NCBI RefSeq assembly: GCF_000413315.1
Contig: NZ_KE340297.1
Location: 685,698 to 749,697, forward strand
DNA: 64,000 nt
From: Propionibacterium sp. oral taxon 192 str. F0372
GTDB taxonomy: Bacteria > Actinomycetota > Actinomycetes > Propionibacteriales > Propionibacteriaceae
Direction: 5' to 3'
Below are positions 17,258-24,487 of the stretch, in pieces. The notes under the pieces were generated by a model. That model worked only from the letters and a program-made list of their open reading frames with translations, did no database searches and was not told where the DNA came from. Position 1 is the first letter of the stretch. Each line of letters begins with the position of its first letter. The translations under genes and the position numbers were made by a program.

Positions 17258-17683
17258 TCACCTCGTCACCGCCGGGCAGTCGAACAGGTCGACGCGCGCC
17301 GGGGCTATCACCCGCAGGATGCGAACCGGCTGACCATGCCAGTTGGCGTCGCCCTCGTCGCTGCGGAAGAACCGCGTGTCGCGGTGCAGCGACGGCAGGG
17401 GTGGTTCACCTTGTGGCTCCAGTTCCACGACATCTGCTTTCTCCCAACCGTCGCCGATGGGCATGACGCCGGCGCGGCGCAGCCACAGGCCGGCGCATCG
17501 GTCGGTCTCCTCCCGCCACGCCGCCCAGTCGTTCCCGCCCCAGGCCCAGATATGACCGGTCGGAACGACGCGTTCTGGCGGTTCGGGCGCGAAATGCCAG
17601 CCGGTATGGTCGGCCCAGGCATAGGCGGTGAAGAACTCCCCTTCTGGGCGTTCTGCGAGGGGGCGAGCGAACCAGTCAGCCAT
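17258..17683 (-). CDS. Type III CRISPR accessory protein, Csx19-like (tentative)
   Basis: 141 residues, Trp-rich (AYAWADHTGWHF; IWAWGGNDWAAWREE). It is the last gene of the CRISPR operon, overlapping the upstream stop (TAATG). Its size and terminal position match csx19, a small gene typical of III-D loci. The sequence match is not strong enough for a firm name. If not Csx19, it may be another locus-specific subunit such as a small-subunit replacement. No Cas11-type small subunit is otherwise present. Confidence 0.5.
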   Translation of the reverse strand: MADWFARPLAERPEGEFFTAYAWADHTGWHFAPEPPERVVPTGHIWAWGGNDWAAWREETDRCAGLWLRRAGVMPIGDGWEKADVVELEPQGEPPLPSLHRDTRFFRSDEGDANWHGQPVRILRVIAPARVDLFDCPAVTR

Positions 17684-18933
17684 TATTCAGTCTCCTTCCG
17701 CTTGAGTGAGCCGAAACCGCGGGTCGTGCCGCCGCCGATTCCGATGATCTGCTCGTCGAGGTCACACACGACGGCCTCAAGCAGGTCGCGTTCCTCGTCG
17801 GTGAGCGGCTGCAGCTCATGAATGCGCAGGCTCAGGGTGGAGCCGGGCGGCAGGTAGTGCACCGAGTACAGCGACCCGTGCGAGGCCTCCGCCGTGGTCT
17901 GCGAGTTCATTAGGCTGCCGCCGGAGATGCGGTCAATCGCGACCTGTGTCAGGCACGGCAGCTTTTCCGGTTCGGGGGTGGTGCCGTCGGGCAGCTGCAC
18001 CGGCGACGACTCGAACCGCAGGATCCCGCGTGTCCCGCCGTCGAGGGATTCGCCCTGCGTCCGCGCCGACCCGAACAGCCGCTCGTCGATCCCCTTCGCC
18101 TCCCGACCGGTCACCTTCAGGATGTGTGCGATGCGGTGCCGGAAAATACCGCGCCACGAGTCGGCGGGCATCTCGGTCTTGGTGTACAGCACATTGTTCT
18201 TGTCCGGGTCCGCGTTCTGTGAAGGTTGACCGTCGCCGATGCGCAGCGGGTCGGCCACCTCAAAGTGGTACTCGATTGAGGGTTCCGACGAAGGGGATTC
18301 GCCTGGCCGCGTCTCCCAGCCGGTCAGGTCGGCATCGGGTACGAGGCAGGCGCGTCGTTCATCAAGCCACCAGGTCAGGTCGGCCGGGTCGCGGCGGTCG
18401 ATGGTGTGGTGGTGGATGGCCTGGAGAGTGCCCCAGCCCTGGTTCGATGTGCGGCGTCGACCGATGACCGGCTGCCATGTGGCCGCCAGATCGAGGAAGG
18501 CATCAAGCCCAGCTGGGTCGGCATCGTCGCGGTCCCACAGCAGCCACCACTGCACCTTCGTGCCCTTGGGAACCACCTCGCGGGTGAACAGGTGCCCCCC
18601 TTTGGCGGCCCGGCGGTGAGCGTCGATGCAAACCTGGGTGACCTCTTCAGTTTGCACCTGTCCGACGATGTTCGCGCCGAGCGCCCGGATCTGTGACGGC
18701 ACCGTATCCCCACCCTTCTCGGCACCCAGATAGCGGGAGGCCGCCTCGCCGAGGTGGTCGCGCAGCCCGCCGACGAGGGAGGTCGCCGGCAGGTACACCG
18801 ACCCGTCGGGCCTGCGCTGGATAGGTGCCTGGATCGCATCCTCGCCGGTAGTCCCAGAGCGCGTGAACGCGCCGATCGCCCAGGGGGTGTCGATGGTGAG
18901 GTCGAACCGCATCAGTGTCGCGTAGCGGGGCAT
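17683..18933 (-). CDS. CRISPR RAMP protein with two Cas7-like (Csm3-like) domains
   Basis: 416 residues with two RAMP units. Unit 1 spans about 1-190 (DTPWAIGAF near the start, helix LPATSLVGGLRDHL). Unit 2 spans about 205-416 (MPADSWRGIFRHRIAHIL, closing glycine-rich GGGTTRGFGSLKRK). Such double Cas7 subunits coat crRNA in III-D-like effectors. ATG 18933 overlaps the csx10-like stop (TGATG). Asp residues in the loop before each helix (GEDAIQ; QNADPDKNN) are candidates for target-RNA cleavage, but I cannot map them firmly. Confidence 0.75.
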   Translation of the reverse strand: MPRYATLMRFDLTIDTPWAIGAFTRSGTTGEDAIQAPIQRRPDGSVYLPATSLVGGLRDHLGEAASRYLGAEKGGDTVPSQIRALGANIVGQVQTEEVTQVCIDAHRRAAKGGHLFTREVVPKGTKVQWWLLWDRDDADPAGLDAFLDLAATWQPVIGRRRTSNQGWGTLQAIHHHTIDRRDPADLTWWLDERRACLVPDADLTGWETRPGESPSSEPSIEYHFEVADPLRIGDGQPSQNADPDKNNVLYTKTEMPADSWRGIFRHRIAHILKVTGREAKGIDERLFGSARTQGESLDGGTRGILRFESSPVQLPDGTTPEPEKLPCLTQVAIDRISGGSLMNSQTTAEASHGSLYSVHYLPPGSTLSLRIHELQPLTDEERDLLEAVVCDLDEQIIGIGGGTTRGFGSLKRKETE

Positions 18934-20186
18934 CACTTCCTCCTCTTGTTTTTGTTCGACCGCAACAGCCCGGCCAGCTGCTCCAGCTGCCGTGGCTCCA
19001 GGGCCAGGATCTCCCGGAGCTTGTCGTGGAACTGGGGCGGAGCCTTGTCCAGCACTTGTTTGAGGTTGCGCTGGGTCTTTTCCTCCGACACCTCGCTGGT
19101 GTCCGAGAGGTTGATACAGGCCATCCGCAGCAACGATTTGTACTCGCCCCAACTCTTGTGTTTCCGTAACTCGGCGCCCTCCTTCTCCCACCACTCGGCC
19201 GTGACGTCAAAAGGGGGCCGATTGGTCACCTCCCAGCCGGTGATCGCAAGCTGGCCGTAGCCGTCGATGCGGCGCCAGCCGATACCGCGCCGCAGCCGCC
19301 GCCAACCATCGGCGGTGAGGCCATCGACGACGAAACTGACCCCCGACGCGAATGCCCAGTCCGGCACCTTCGGCAGGTTGCTGCGCCCATGCCAGCCGGT
19401 CACCAGTTCGCTGCGCACCCACTCGGGGTGGTGACGCAGCGTCAGGTCATCGCCACTGATCCGCTTCAGCTCACGTTCAACGTCGTCGAGGTCCAGGCTC
19501 GGCGCGCCCCACTTGTCGGTGATGATCGCGGGGCTGGTCAGGTGGATGGCGACCGGCTCATCGCGCCACGTCGGCGGTTTCTCCTCCAGCTGCGTGACGG
19601 TGGCGATGGCGCGGCCACGGTCCTGGGACCGGCCCTGCCCGATCCGGACGGTGGCGTCGTCAAGCCAGGAGAGATCGGCACTGGTCTCGATCTCGGCGAT
19701 GTAGCACATGCCCTTTGCGACGTAGTCACGGGAGTAGAGTCGCCCGTCCTCGGCGGTCTCGTTCGCCTCCAACTGCACGCGGCCGCGCCGCACCGGATCG
19801 GGCAGGTCACTCCACCCAGGCTTGGCCGTCAGCGGCCCACCGCAGCGCGGGCACTCCCCGGTGTTCCAGGCCTCACCCGAGGCGACGAACAGCGCGCGGT
19901 CATAGACGGCCTCCCCACAGCGAGGTTCAGCGCCATACTTGCAGGCCACGGTCGAGGTGGTCCTAAGCCTCGCCCCATCGGGGACGGCCTGGGTGACAAG
20001 GAGGTCATCGTCGAACAAAGCTGCGAAGTCGTCGGCGGAATCGAAGCTGCGCCACCATAGCGCGGCCAGGGCACCCCGCAGCGTGGCTCCGGGAATCACT
20101 CGTTGGGTGGTGGTGTGGAACAACGCCTCGTTGCCGACACCCACACTGAACGGCGTCTGGAACTGCAACGTCAGTTGATATCTCAC
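18933..20186 (-). CDS. csx10: CRISPR RAMP protein, Csx10-like (Cas5 role)
   Basis: 417 residues starting at GTG 20186, which has GGAGGA upstream and overlaps the preceding stop (GTGA). The N-terminal RAMP strand (RYQLTLQFQTPFSVG) and helix (IPGATLRGALAALWW) are clear. Four Cys in the pattern C..C (CKYGAEPRCG and ECPRCGG) suggest a zinc site. The glycine-rich RIGQGRSQDRGRA motif and a C-terminal IDGYGQLAITGW follow. Csx10 is the Cas5-like subunit holding the crRNA 5' handle in III-D complexes. The last 100 residues are helical and charged. Confidence 0.7.
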   Translation of the reverse strand: MRYQLTLQFQTPFSVGVGNEALFHTTTQRVIPGATLRGALAALWWRSFDSADDFAALFDDDLLVTQAVPDGARLRTTSTVACKYGAEPRCGEAVYDRALFVASGEAWNTGECPRCGGPLTAKPGWSDLPDPVRRGRVQLEANETAEDGRLYSRDYVAKGMCYIAEIETSADLSWLDDATVRIGQGRSQDRGRAIATVTQLEEKPPTWRDEPVAIHLTSPAIITDKWGAPSLDLDDVERELKRISGDDLTLRHHPEWVRSELVTGWHGRSNLPKVPDWAFASGVSFVVDGLTADGWRRLRRGIGWRRIDGYGQLAITGWEVTNRPPFDVTAEWWEKEGAELRKHKSWGEYKSLLRMACINLSDTSEVSEEKTQRNLKQVLDKAPPQFHDKLREILALEPRQLEQLAGLLRSNKNKRRK

Positions 20187-20743
20187 GACTCCTCCTTCAC
20201 GCCCAGCAGGGCACGGCTGTCGTCCTCGGTCCAGGGCTCGGCGTCGCGAATCGTGACCCAACCGAAGCCACGGCGGCGGTTCAGCCCAATGCTCACGACG
20301 TCACGGGCCGAGGCCCGCAGCACTAGGACGTGCAGCTTCGGGGGCTTACCCGGGCCACTCCAGGCGATGGTGAACTCGCCCGTCTCGGCCCAGCACTGTT
20401 GGCCCGCAACCAGAGCGCGTTCCTCGGCGCGGCCGTTCTCGTCGACGCGCACCCGGTTCCACAGCGATGGCTCGACGCCGTGCTCCAACGACCCGGTGCC
20501 GATGCGTTCCACGGTGACGTCGGAGAAGATCCAGTCGCTGCCCTTGCGGGCTGTCCCGAACACCTCGCCCACGAGGGGTTTCGGCAGGCCAAGCCAGTGC
20601 TCCGCGTGGGCACGCAGCAGCCCCTTGACCGCGGAACTAGGGAACGGGGTTTCTTCGTCGATCGTGTGGTCCAGGCCATCGAGGGCCTTACCTGAGCTAA
20701 TCACGAACGGCGTGTGGAATGTCACTTCGAATGTCAGGTTCAT
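20183..20743 (-). CDS. CRISPR RAMP protein, single-domain Cas7 (Csm3-like)
   Basis: 186 residues, one RAMP fold: strand LTFEVTFHTPFVIS, loop with Asp 22, 25 and 29 (LDGLDHTIDEE), helix PSSAVKGLLRAH and the glycine-rich GLNRRRGFGWVTI near the C-terminus. One of the loop Asp residues may be the backbone RNase residue, as in Csm3. ATG 20743 overlaps the cas10 stop and its own stop overlaps csx10-like, so stoichiometric co-translation is likely. Confidence 0.75.
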   Translation of the reverse strand: MNLTFEVTFHTPFVISSGKALDGLDHTIDEETPFPSSAVKGLLRAHAEHWLGLPKPLVGEVFGTARKGSDWIFSDVTVERIGTGSLEHGVEPSLWNRVRVDENGRAEERALVAGQQCWAETGEFTIAWSGPGKPPKLHVLVLRASARDVVSIGLNRRRGFGWVTIRDAEPWTEDDSRALLGVKEES

Positions 20744-22185
20744 TCCTGGCCCTCCTTGATCTCTTCGACGACCGGCCACCAGCGAGCGCGGTCCAGGTCG
20801 GCGTAAACCTGGTCCTCACAGTGGCCTTCCAGGTATTTGGCGGTCTCGGGCCGCCCGGTACGCGTGGCCCAGGCGACGGCGTCCCGCCCCGCATCAAGTT
20901 CCTGCTTCAGGGCACTGCGGGCGCTGGGGCCGAGGCCTCGTAGGACGTGACCCCCGCGCAGTTCTTCGAAGGCCAGCTCGGTGTCGATGACGTTGCGTTC
21001 CAGCGCCTTGTGATCGACGGTGGTATCAGCCCACGCAATGTACGACTTCTCGCCCTTACCTTTCTTCTTGGCGATCTTCTCCATCTCCTCGGCCAACTCC
21101 CGGGCCCCCGCAAATGGTGCCTTGACGTGGGTGAAGACCATGCCCACACCGAGGCTGGCCGACTTCGCAGCCTTCTTGACTTCCTCAAACTTTGAACCGC
21201 GGTCGGCACACACGTCGTTGACGCGACTTTGAAACTCGGTTTCGAAGGCTTCGACGCGACTTTGAAACTCGATTTCGAAGGCCTCGGCCAGGGTCACCGC
21301 CCAGGTCCAGGCGAACCGGCCTGCGACGCTGGCCATGACGTCGTCGCCGCCGACGTAGTGCAGGACATCCGGGCAGTACCGAGGATTCACCATCGTGGCG
21401 ATGACGGCCTCGCGAGCCCGTCTCGCGGCCTCCCGGGTGGCGTCGTCGAGGGCCTTCGACAAGGCCTTGTGTGCCTGCGGATCCTTCAGCTGAGCAACCT
21501 CTTTGAAAAAGTCACCCATGCGGTTGCCGTCAGCGAGAATCAGCGCGAGGTGGTTGTCGGCATCGCGGCGGCCCATCGCGCGGACGGGGTGGTCGTCATC
21601 TCCCGGCTCTTCGAGCTTCGTGAGATGCTCGAACATCTCCGGTTCCGCAACGCCGTCCTCGCGAGGTTTCGGTGTGTCCTTCCACTCCTTGAAAGCCTCC
21701 CGTCGCACGACGCAGTCGGCACCGTAGCTCCCCTTGCCGTCCGGCAAGTTCACGGCACGCTCAGCGGATTCCTCGTGACACCCCTCGCACTCGGCGAGCA
21801 TCGGCAACCGGCGCGTGGCCGGGACAACGTGGTATACCCGCGCACAGCGTTGCCCGCCACCTGTGTACTGGTAGGCCTCGACGTAGCTGGCGGCCTCGTA
21901 CACCCAGGCGCTCCACTCCAGACCCGGCAGATCCTTAGCGACCATGGTGATGGCCGCGCGAACAGTATCGTCGGCGACCCCATCATCCGATTCCAGGACG
22001 ACGACGCCGGCGATGTCGGGCACCTCGCCGCTCAGGCGGAGCCCATTAGGGAGCTTGTCGCGCAGGTAGTTGCAGGAGGTGCGGGTGGTGAGGGCGTGGG
22101 ATGCGCCTTTGGTCAGGGCCAGGCGCGGGGTGCGGGCGATCCACTGCTGAATCCGTTTCGCCCCAATCACGACGTAGGTTGTCAC
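20740..22185 (-). CDS. cas10: Cas10, compact, cyclase-competent, lacking HD domain
   Basis: 481 residues from GTG 22185 (GGAG 6 nt upstream; GTGA overlap with the previous gene). The palm domain carries the metal-binding ILADGNRMGDFF (residues 216-227) and the intact cyclase motif YVGGDDV (GGDD at 279-282). A Cys-rich segment (CEGC at 133-136, another Cys at 158) suggests a zinc knuckle between the palms. No N-terminal HD nuclease is present and the protein is much shorter than usual Cas10. Known biology: GGDD Cas10 makes cyclic oligoadenylates when the complex binds target RNA. That fits the TIR-SAVED gene upstream. An 11-residue segment is tandemly duplicated after residue 300. Confidence 0.85.
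   Translation of the reverse strand: MTTYVVIGAKRIQQWIARTPRLALTKGASHALTTRTSCNYLRDKLPNGLRLSGEVPDIAGVVVLESDDGVADDTVRAAITMVAKDLPGLEWSAWVYEAASYVEAYQYTGGGQRCARVYHVVPATRRLPMLAECEGCHEESAERAVNLPDGKGSYGADCVVRREAFKEWKDTPKPREDGVAEPEMFEHLTKLEEPGDDDHPVRAMGRRDADNHLALILADGNRMGDFFKEVAQLKDPQAHKALSKALDDATREAARRAREAVIATMVNPRYCPDVLHYVGGDDVMASVAGRFAWTWAVTLAEAFEIEFQSRVEAFETEFQSRVNDVCADRGSKFEEVKKAAKSASLGVGMVFTHVKAPFAGARELAEEMEKIAKKKGKGEKSYIAWADTTVDHKALERNVIDTELAFEELRGGHVLRGLGPSARSALKQELDAGRDAVAWATRTGRPETAKYLEGHCEDQVYADLDRARWWPVVEEIKEGQE
21220..21285. repeat. 33-bp in-frame tandem duplication inside cas10
   Basis: Units 21220-21252 and 21253-21285 differ at two positions. They encode two copies of an 11-residue segment, AFEIEFQSRVE then AFETEFQSRVN, extending an amphipathic helix just after the GGDD palm core. 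Confidence 0.9.
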
Positions 22186-24203
22186 TTCGCACTCCAATTA
22201 CTCTGGTCGTCGTCGGTGATCTCCGGCATGGGTTTCCAGGCTCCGGGCTTCCAGCTGGCGTTCTTTTTGCCATCGGACTGGGCCGGGCCGCCGAAGTCCT
22301 TGAAGAACTTGAAGGACTCGTCGAACTCCTTGGAACCGAACTGCTTCCACCCCACAGTGGTCGGGTAGGTGACTTTCCACCGGTTCTCACCCAGCCCGTC
22401 AAGGTGGAGCACCTTGCGGGCAGCATCGTGGATGGCGTCGAGGTCGCCGCAGCGGGCCTTCACCTCTTCGGGTTTGACGACGAATTTTTCCAGCGGGGTC
22501 TCCGTTTTGTCGCCGTAACGGGCGGACACCGTCATGATTCTCGCGGCGGTGATCTCGGCGGTCACCGAGCCGAGTCCGAGCGGCTTGCCGCGACCCAAGT
22601 GCAGGGCGAACTCACCGTCGCCAAGAATGCGCTCCGGGCAGAGCGATGCGAGCAGCGATGCGACGCCGAACCTGTCCAGGCCATCGAACGTGATCGTCTG
22701 CCGGAACGTGCCGACCGTGACCAGCTGGGCCTTGGTGCACATATCGTCGCTGTGATGTTCGCGCTTCAGGTGCCGACCGGGGACGCTCGTGGCGCTCTGG
22801 GGGTCTTGCAGATGCTCCAGCTGGCGTTCTGGGTTGGAGTGCCAGTAGAACTTGCGACCCCGCAACTGACGCCTCTGTGTGCCGTCGCTGTCCCAGCGGC
22901 TCCGGCGCATATCGCGCGACTTGGGAGTGGGAGGTTCCGGCGTCGGGTTGAGGTAGGTCAGGCCGGCACCCAGGTGCGGCTGCCCGAGCGGAGCCAAGGT
23001 CACCTCGTCGCCCTGCAGGTCGACGCCGACCGCCGCTCCAAACCGGACGTGCGCAGCATAGGACCGCTGGTCACCCTCTCGGCGACGTTCATCGGTGATG
23101 GCCTTGTCGTTAAGGGTGTCGGCCGACCCGAACACCGAACACGATGGGCACAGCAGCAGGTCTTCACCAGAGCACGGATGGATTTGCTCCGGGATGCGGT
23201 CTTTCAGGGAATCCTTGGATTCTTTTAGGGACTCTCCGGATTCTTTTAGGGACTCCCCGGATTCTTTTAGGGACTCCCCGGATCGCTCGCGCCAGAGCTG
23301 GCTCAGCTTGATGGCGGTGACCTTGCCGTCGCACACCTTCACCCAAATGACGCTGCCGGGCTCGAGAGCATGCGTATTGCCGCGGGTCTGACCGAGCTTG
23401 ACCCCCTTGCGCTTGACGTCAACCCAACGCTTGTCATCGGGGCGGGCCCCCATCATCGCCCAGCCGAAGTCGTGTTTAGCTTCATCCGAGATGGTCGCGT
23501 GCTCCCGGGTCAGCTTTCCCAGCGACCAATACCACTTAGCGCGTACAGTCCTGTTCTTATTCGAGACCTTGTCCTTGACCTTGATTTCCTCACGGCGCGC
23601 ACCTTCCTTGGTGATCAGCACGACATAGTGGCCGACCAGGTCCTCATACCCGCTGACCTTAGCTGGGCGCTGCAGCACCTGGAACCGCTCCGCCACCCGC
23701 CTCTTGGGCTTGATCTTCCAATCCTTGTCGGAGTTGACGGCGATGACGTCGCCGGTTCGTGCTTTTCCTCTAAAGCGTTGGCGTAGCGTTTCCGAGTCCA
23801 CCGACGACCGCTTCTTCTCCTCCTCGCACAGCAGAACCTCGTCGCCATCAAGGACGACGGCCATCCGCCAGCCTTTGAGCGGGTCCATATTGGGCAACGG
23901 CAACTGCCGATAGGTGGGGCGGTAGCCGAGGTCGACCTGACGCAGGCAGCCGCCGAACAGCATCTCGTGGGTGCTGCGGACCGCACCCTTGATGGAGCTG
24001 CCGGGGATGCGGACCTCGCCGCCGATGCTGCCCCATTCTGCAGGCGGGATGGCGAGCGGTGAGTGAAGGTGCCAGGTGACGTTAAGAGTGCCGATATACC
24101 GGTCGCGGGCATCGTCGGGGCCGGGGTCGTGCCCGAGGGGTTTGCTGCGCACCACTTTCTGGGGCAACGACACAAACGTGTAGGGGTTGACGAAATCGGT
24201 CAT
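22182..24203 (-). CDS. Type III CRISPR RAMP protein, TIGR03986-like
   Basis: 673 residues. The N-terminus FVNPYTFVSLP is characteristic of the TIGR03986 type III RAMP family. RAMP elements include NVTWHLHSPLAI, IPGSSIKGAVRSTHEML and glycine-rich LGRGKPLGLGSV. ATG 24203 has GGGAGG 7 nt upstream; an ATG at 24218 is less likely. A CPSC knuckle (LLLCPSCSVFGSAD) in the central part matches the Cys-rich insert before the FG.A turn in Csm5/Cas7-like proteins. A 7-residue repeat (GESLKES) lies around residue 310. First gene of the operon; it fills a Cas7-type backbone or end-capping role. Confidence 0.78.
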   Translation of the reverse strand: MTDFVNPYTFVSLPQKVVRSKPLGHDPGPDDARDRYIGTLNVTWHLHSPLAIPPAEWGSIGGEVRIPGSSIKGAVRSTHEMLFGGCLRQVDLGYRPTYRQLPLPNMDPLKGWRMAVVLDGDEVLLCEEEKKRSSVDSETLRQRFRGKARTGDVIAVNSDKDWKIKPKRRVAERFQVLQRPAKVSGYEDLVGHYVVLITKEGARREEIKVKDKVSNKNRTVRAKWYWSLGKLTREHATISDEAKHDFGWAMMGARPDDKRWVDVKRKGVKLGQTRGNTHALEPGSVIWVKVCDGKVTAIKLSQLWRERSGESLKESGESLKESGESLKESKDSLKDRIPEQIHPCSGEDLLLCPSCSVFGSADTLNDKAITDERRREGDQRSYAAHVRFGAAVGVDLQGDEVTLAPLGQPHLGAGLTYLNPTPEPPTPKSRDMRRSRWDSDGTQRRQLRGRKFYWHSNPERQLEHLQDPQSATSVPGRHLKREHHSDDMCTKAQLVTVGTFRQTITFDGLDRFGVASLLASLCPERILGDGEFALHLGRGKPLGLGSVTAEITAARIMTVSARYGDKTETPLEKFVVKPEEVKARCGDLDAIHDAARKVLHLDGLGENRWKVTYPTTVGWKQFGSKEFDESFKFFKDFGGPAQSDGKKNASWKPGAWKPMPEITDDDQSNWSAK
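23218..23280. repeat. 21-bp minisatellite (3 units) inside the TIGR03986-like gene
   Basis: Three head-to-tail 21-bp units (one mismatch) plus a degenerate flanking unit. In frame they encode repeats of GESLKES, a charged heptad-like linker. Copy number may vary between strains. Confidence 0.9.
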
Positions 24204-24218
24204 GGGCTTTCCTCCCAA

Positions 24219-24487
24219 GGGTGTTGCCTTACGGGATGCTTGCTGGATCGATGCTGTGCGAATGCAGCCGAAGCCTCATTCGGTGGGCGTGAGAGTCGAC
24301 GAATAGCAGCGCGGCGAACAAGGGGCGACGACGGCTGCGATCTCCTGGTTCGGAGTTCAGGTGGGTGGCATCACAAGCCAAACCAACGTGGTTGACATTG
24401 CCAAAGAAGCGGGGCTCGGCGACCAAATCGACGCTGATTACGAGTACGTGGTGCAGAGGCCGCTCGGTGCTGTGGCATCACGGCATG
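24219..24487. promoter_or_regulatory. Gap between TIR-SAVED gene and CRISPR operon
   Basis: 269 bp without a convincing gene and without any CRISPR-type repeat. A ribosome binding site for the first operon gene is at its end. An independent operon promoter could lie here, but none is clear. Confidence 0.4.

Noticed and set aside
23095-23391. The 21-bp repeats as a CRISPR array
   Set aside because: Units are head-to-tail with no spacers and lie in frame within a RAMP gene.
24229-24426. 65-codon minus-strand frame between TIR-SAVED and the CRISPR operon as a small effector gene
   Set aside because: No ribosome binding site at its start and no plausible protein features.
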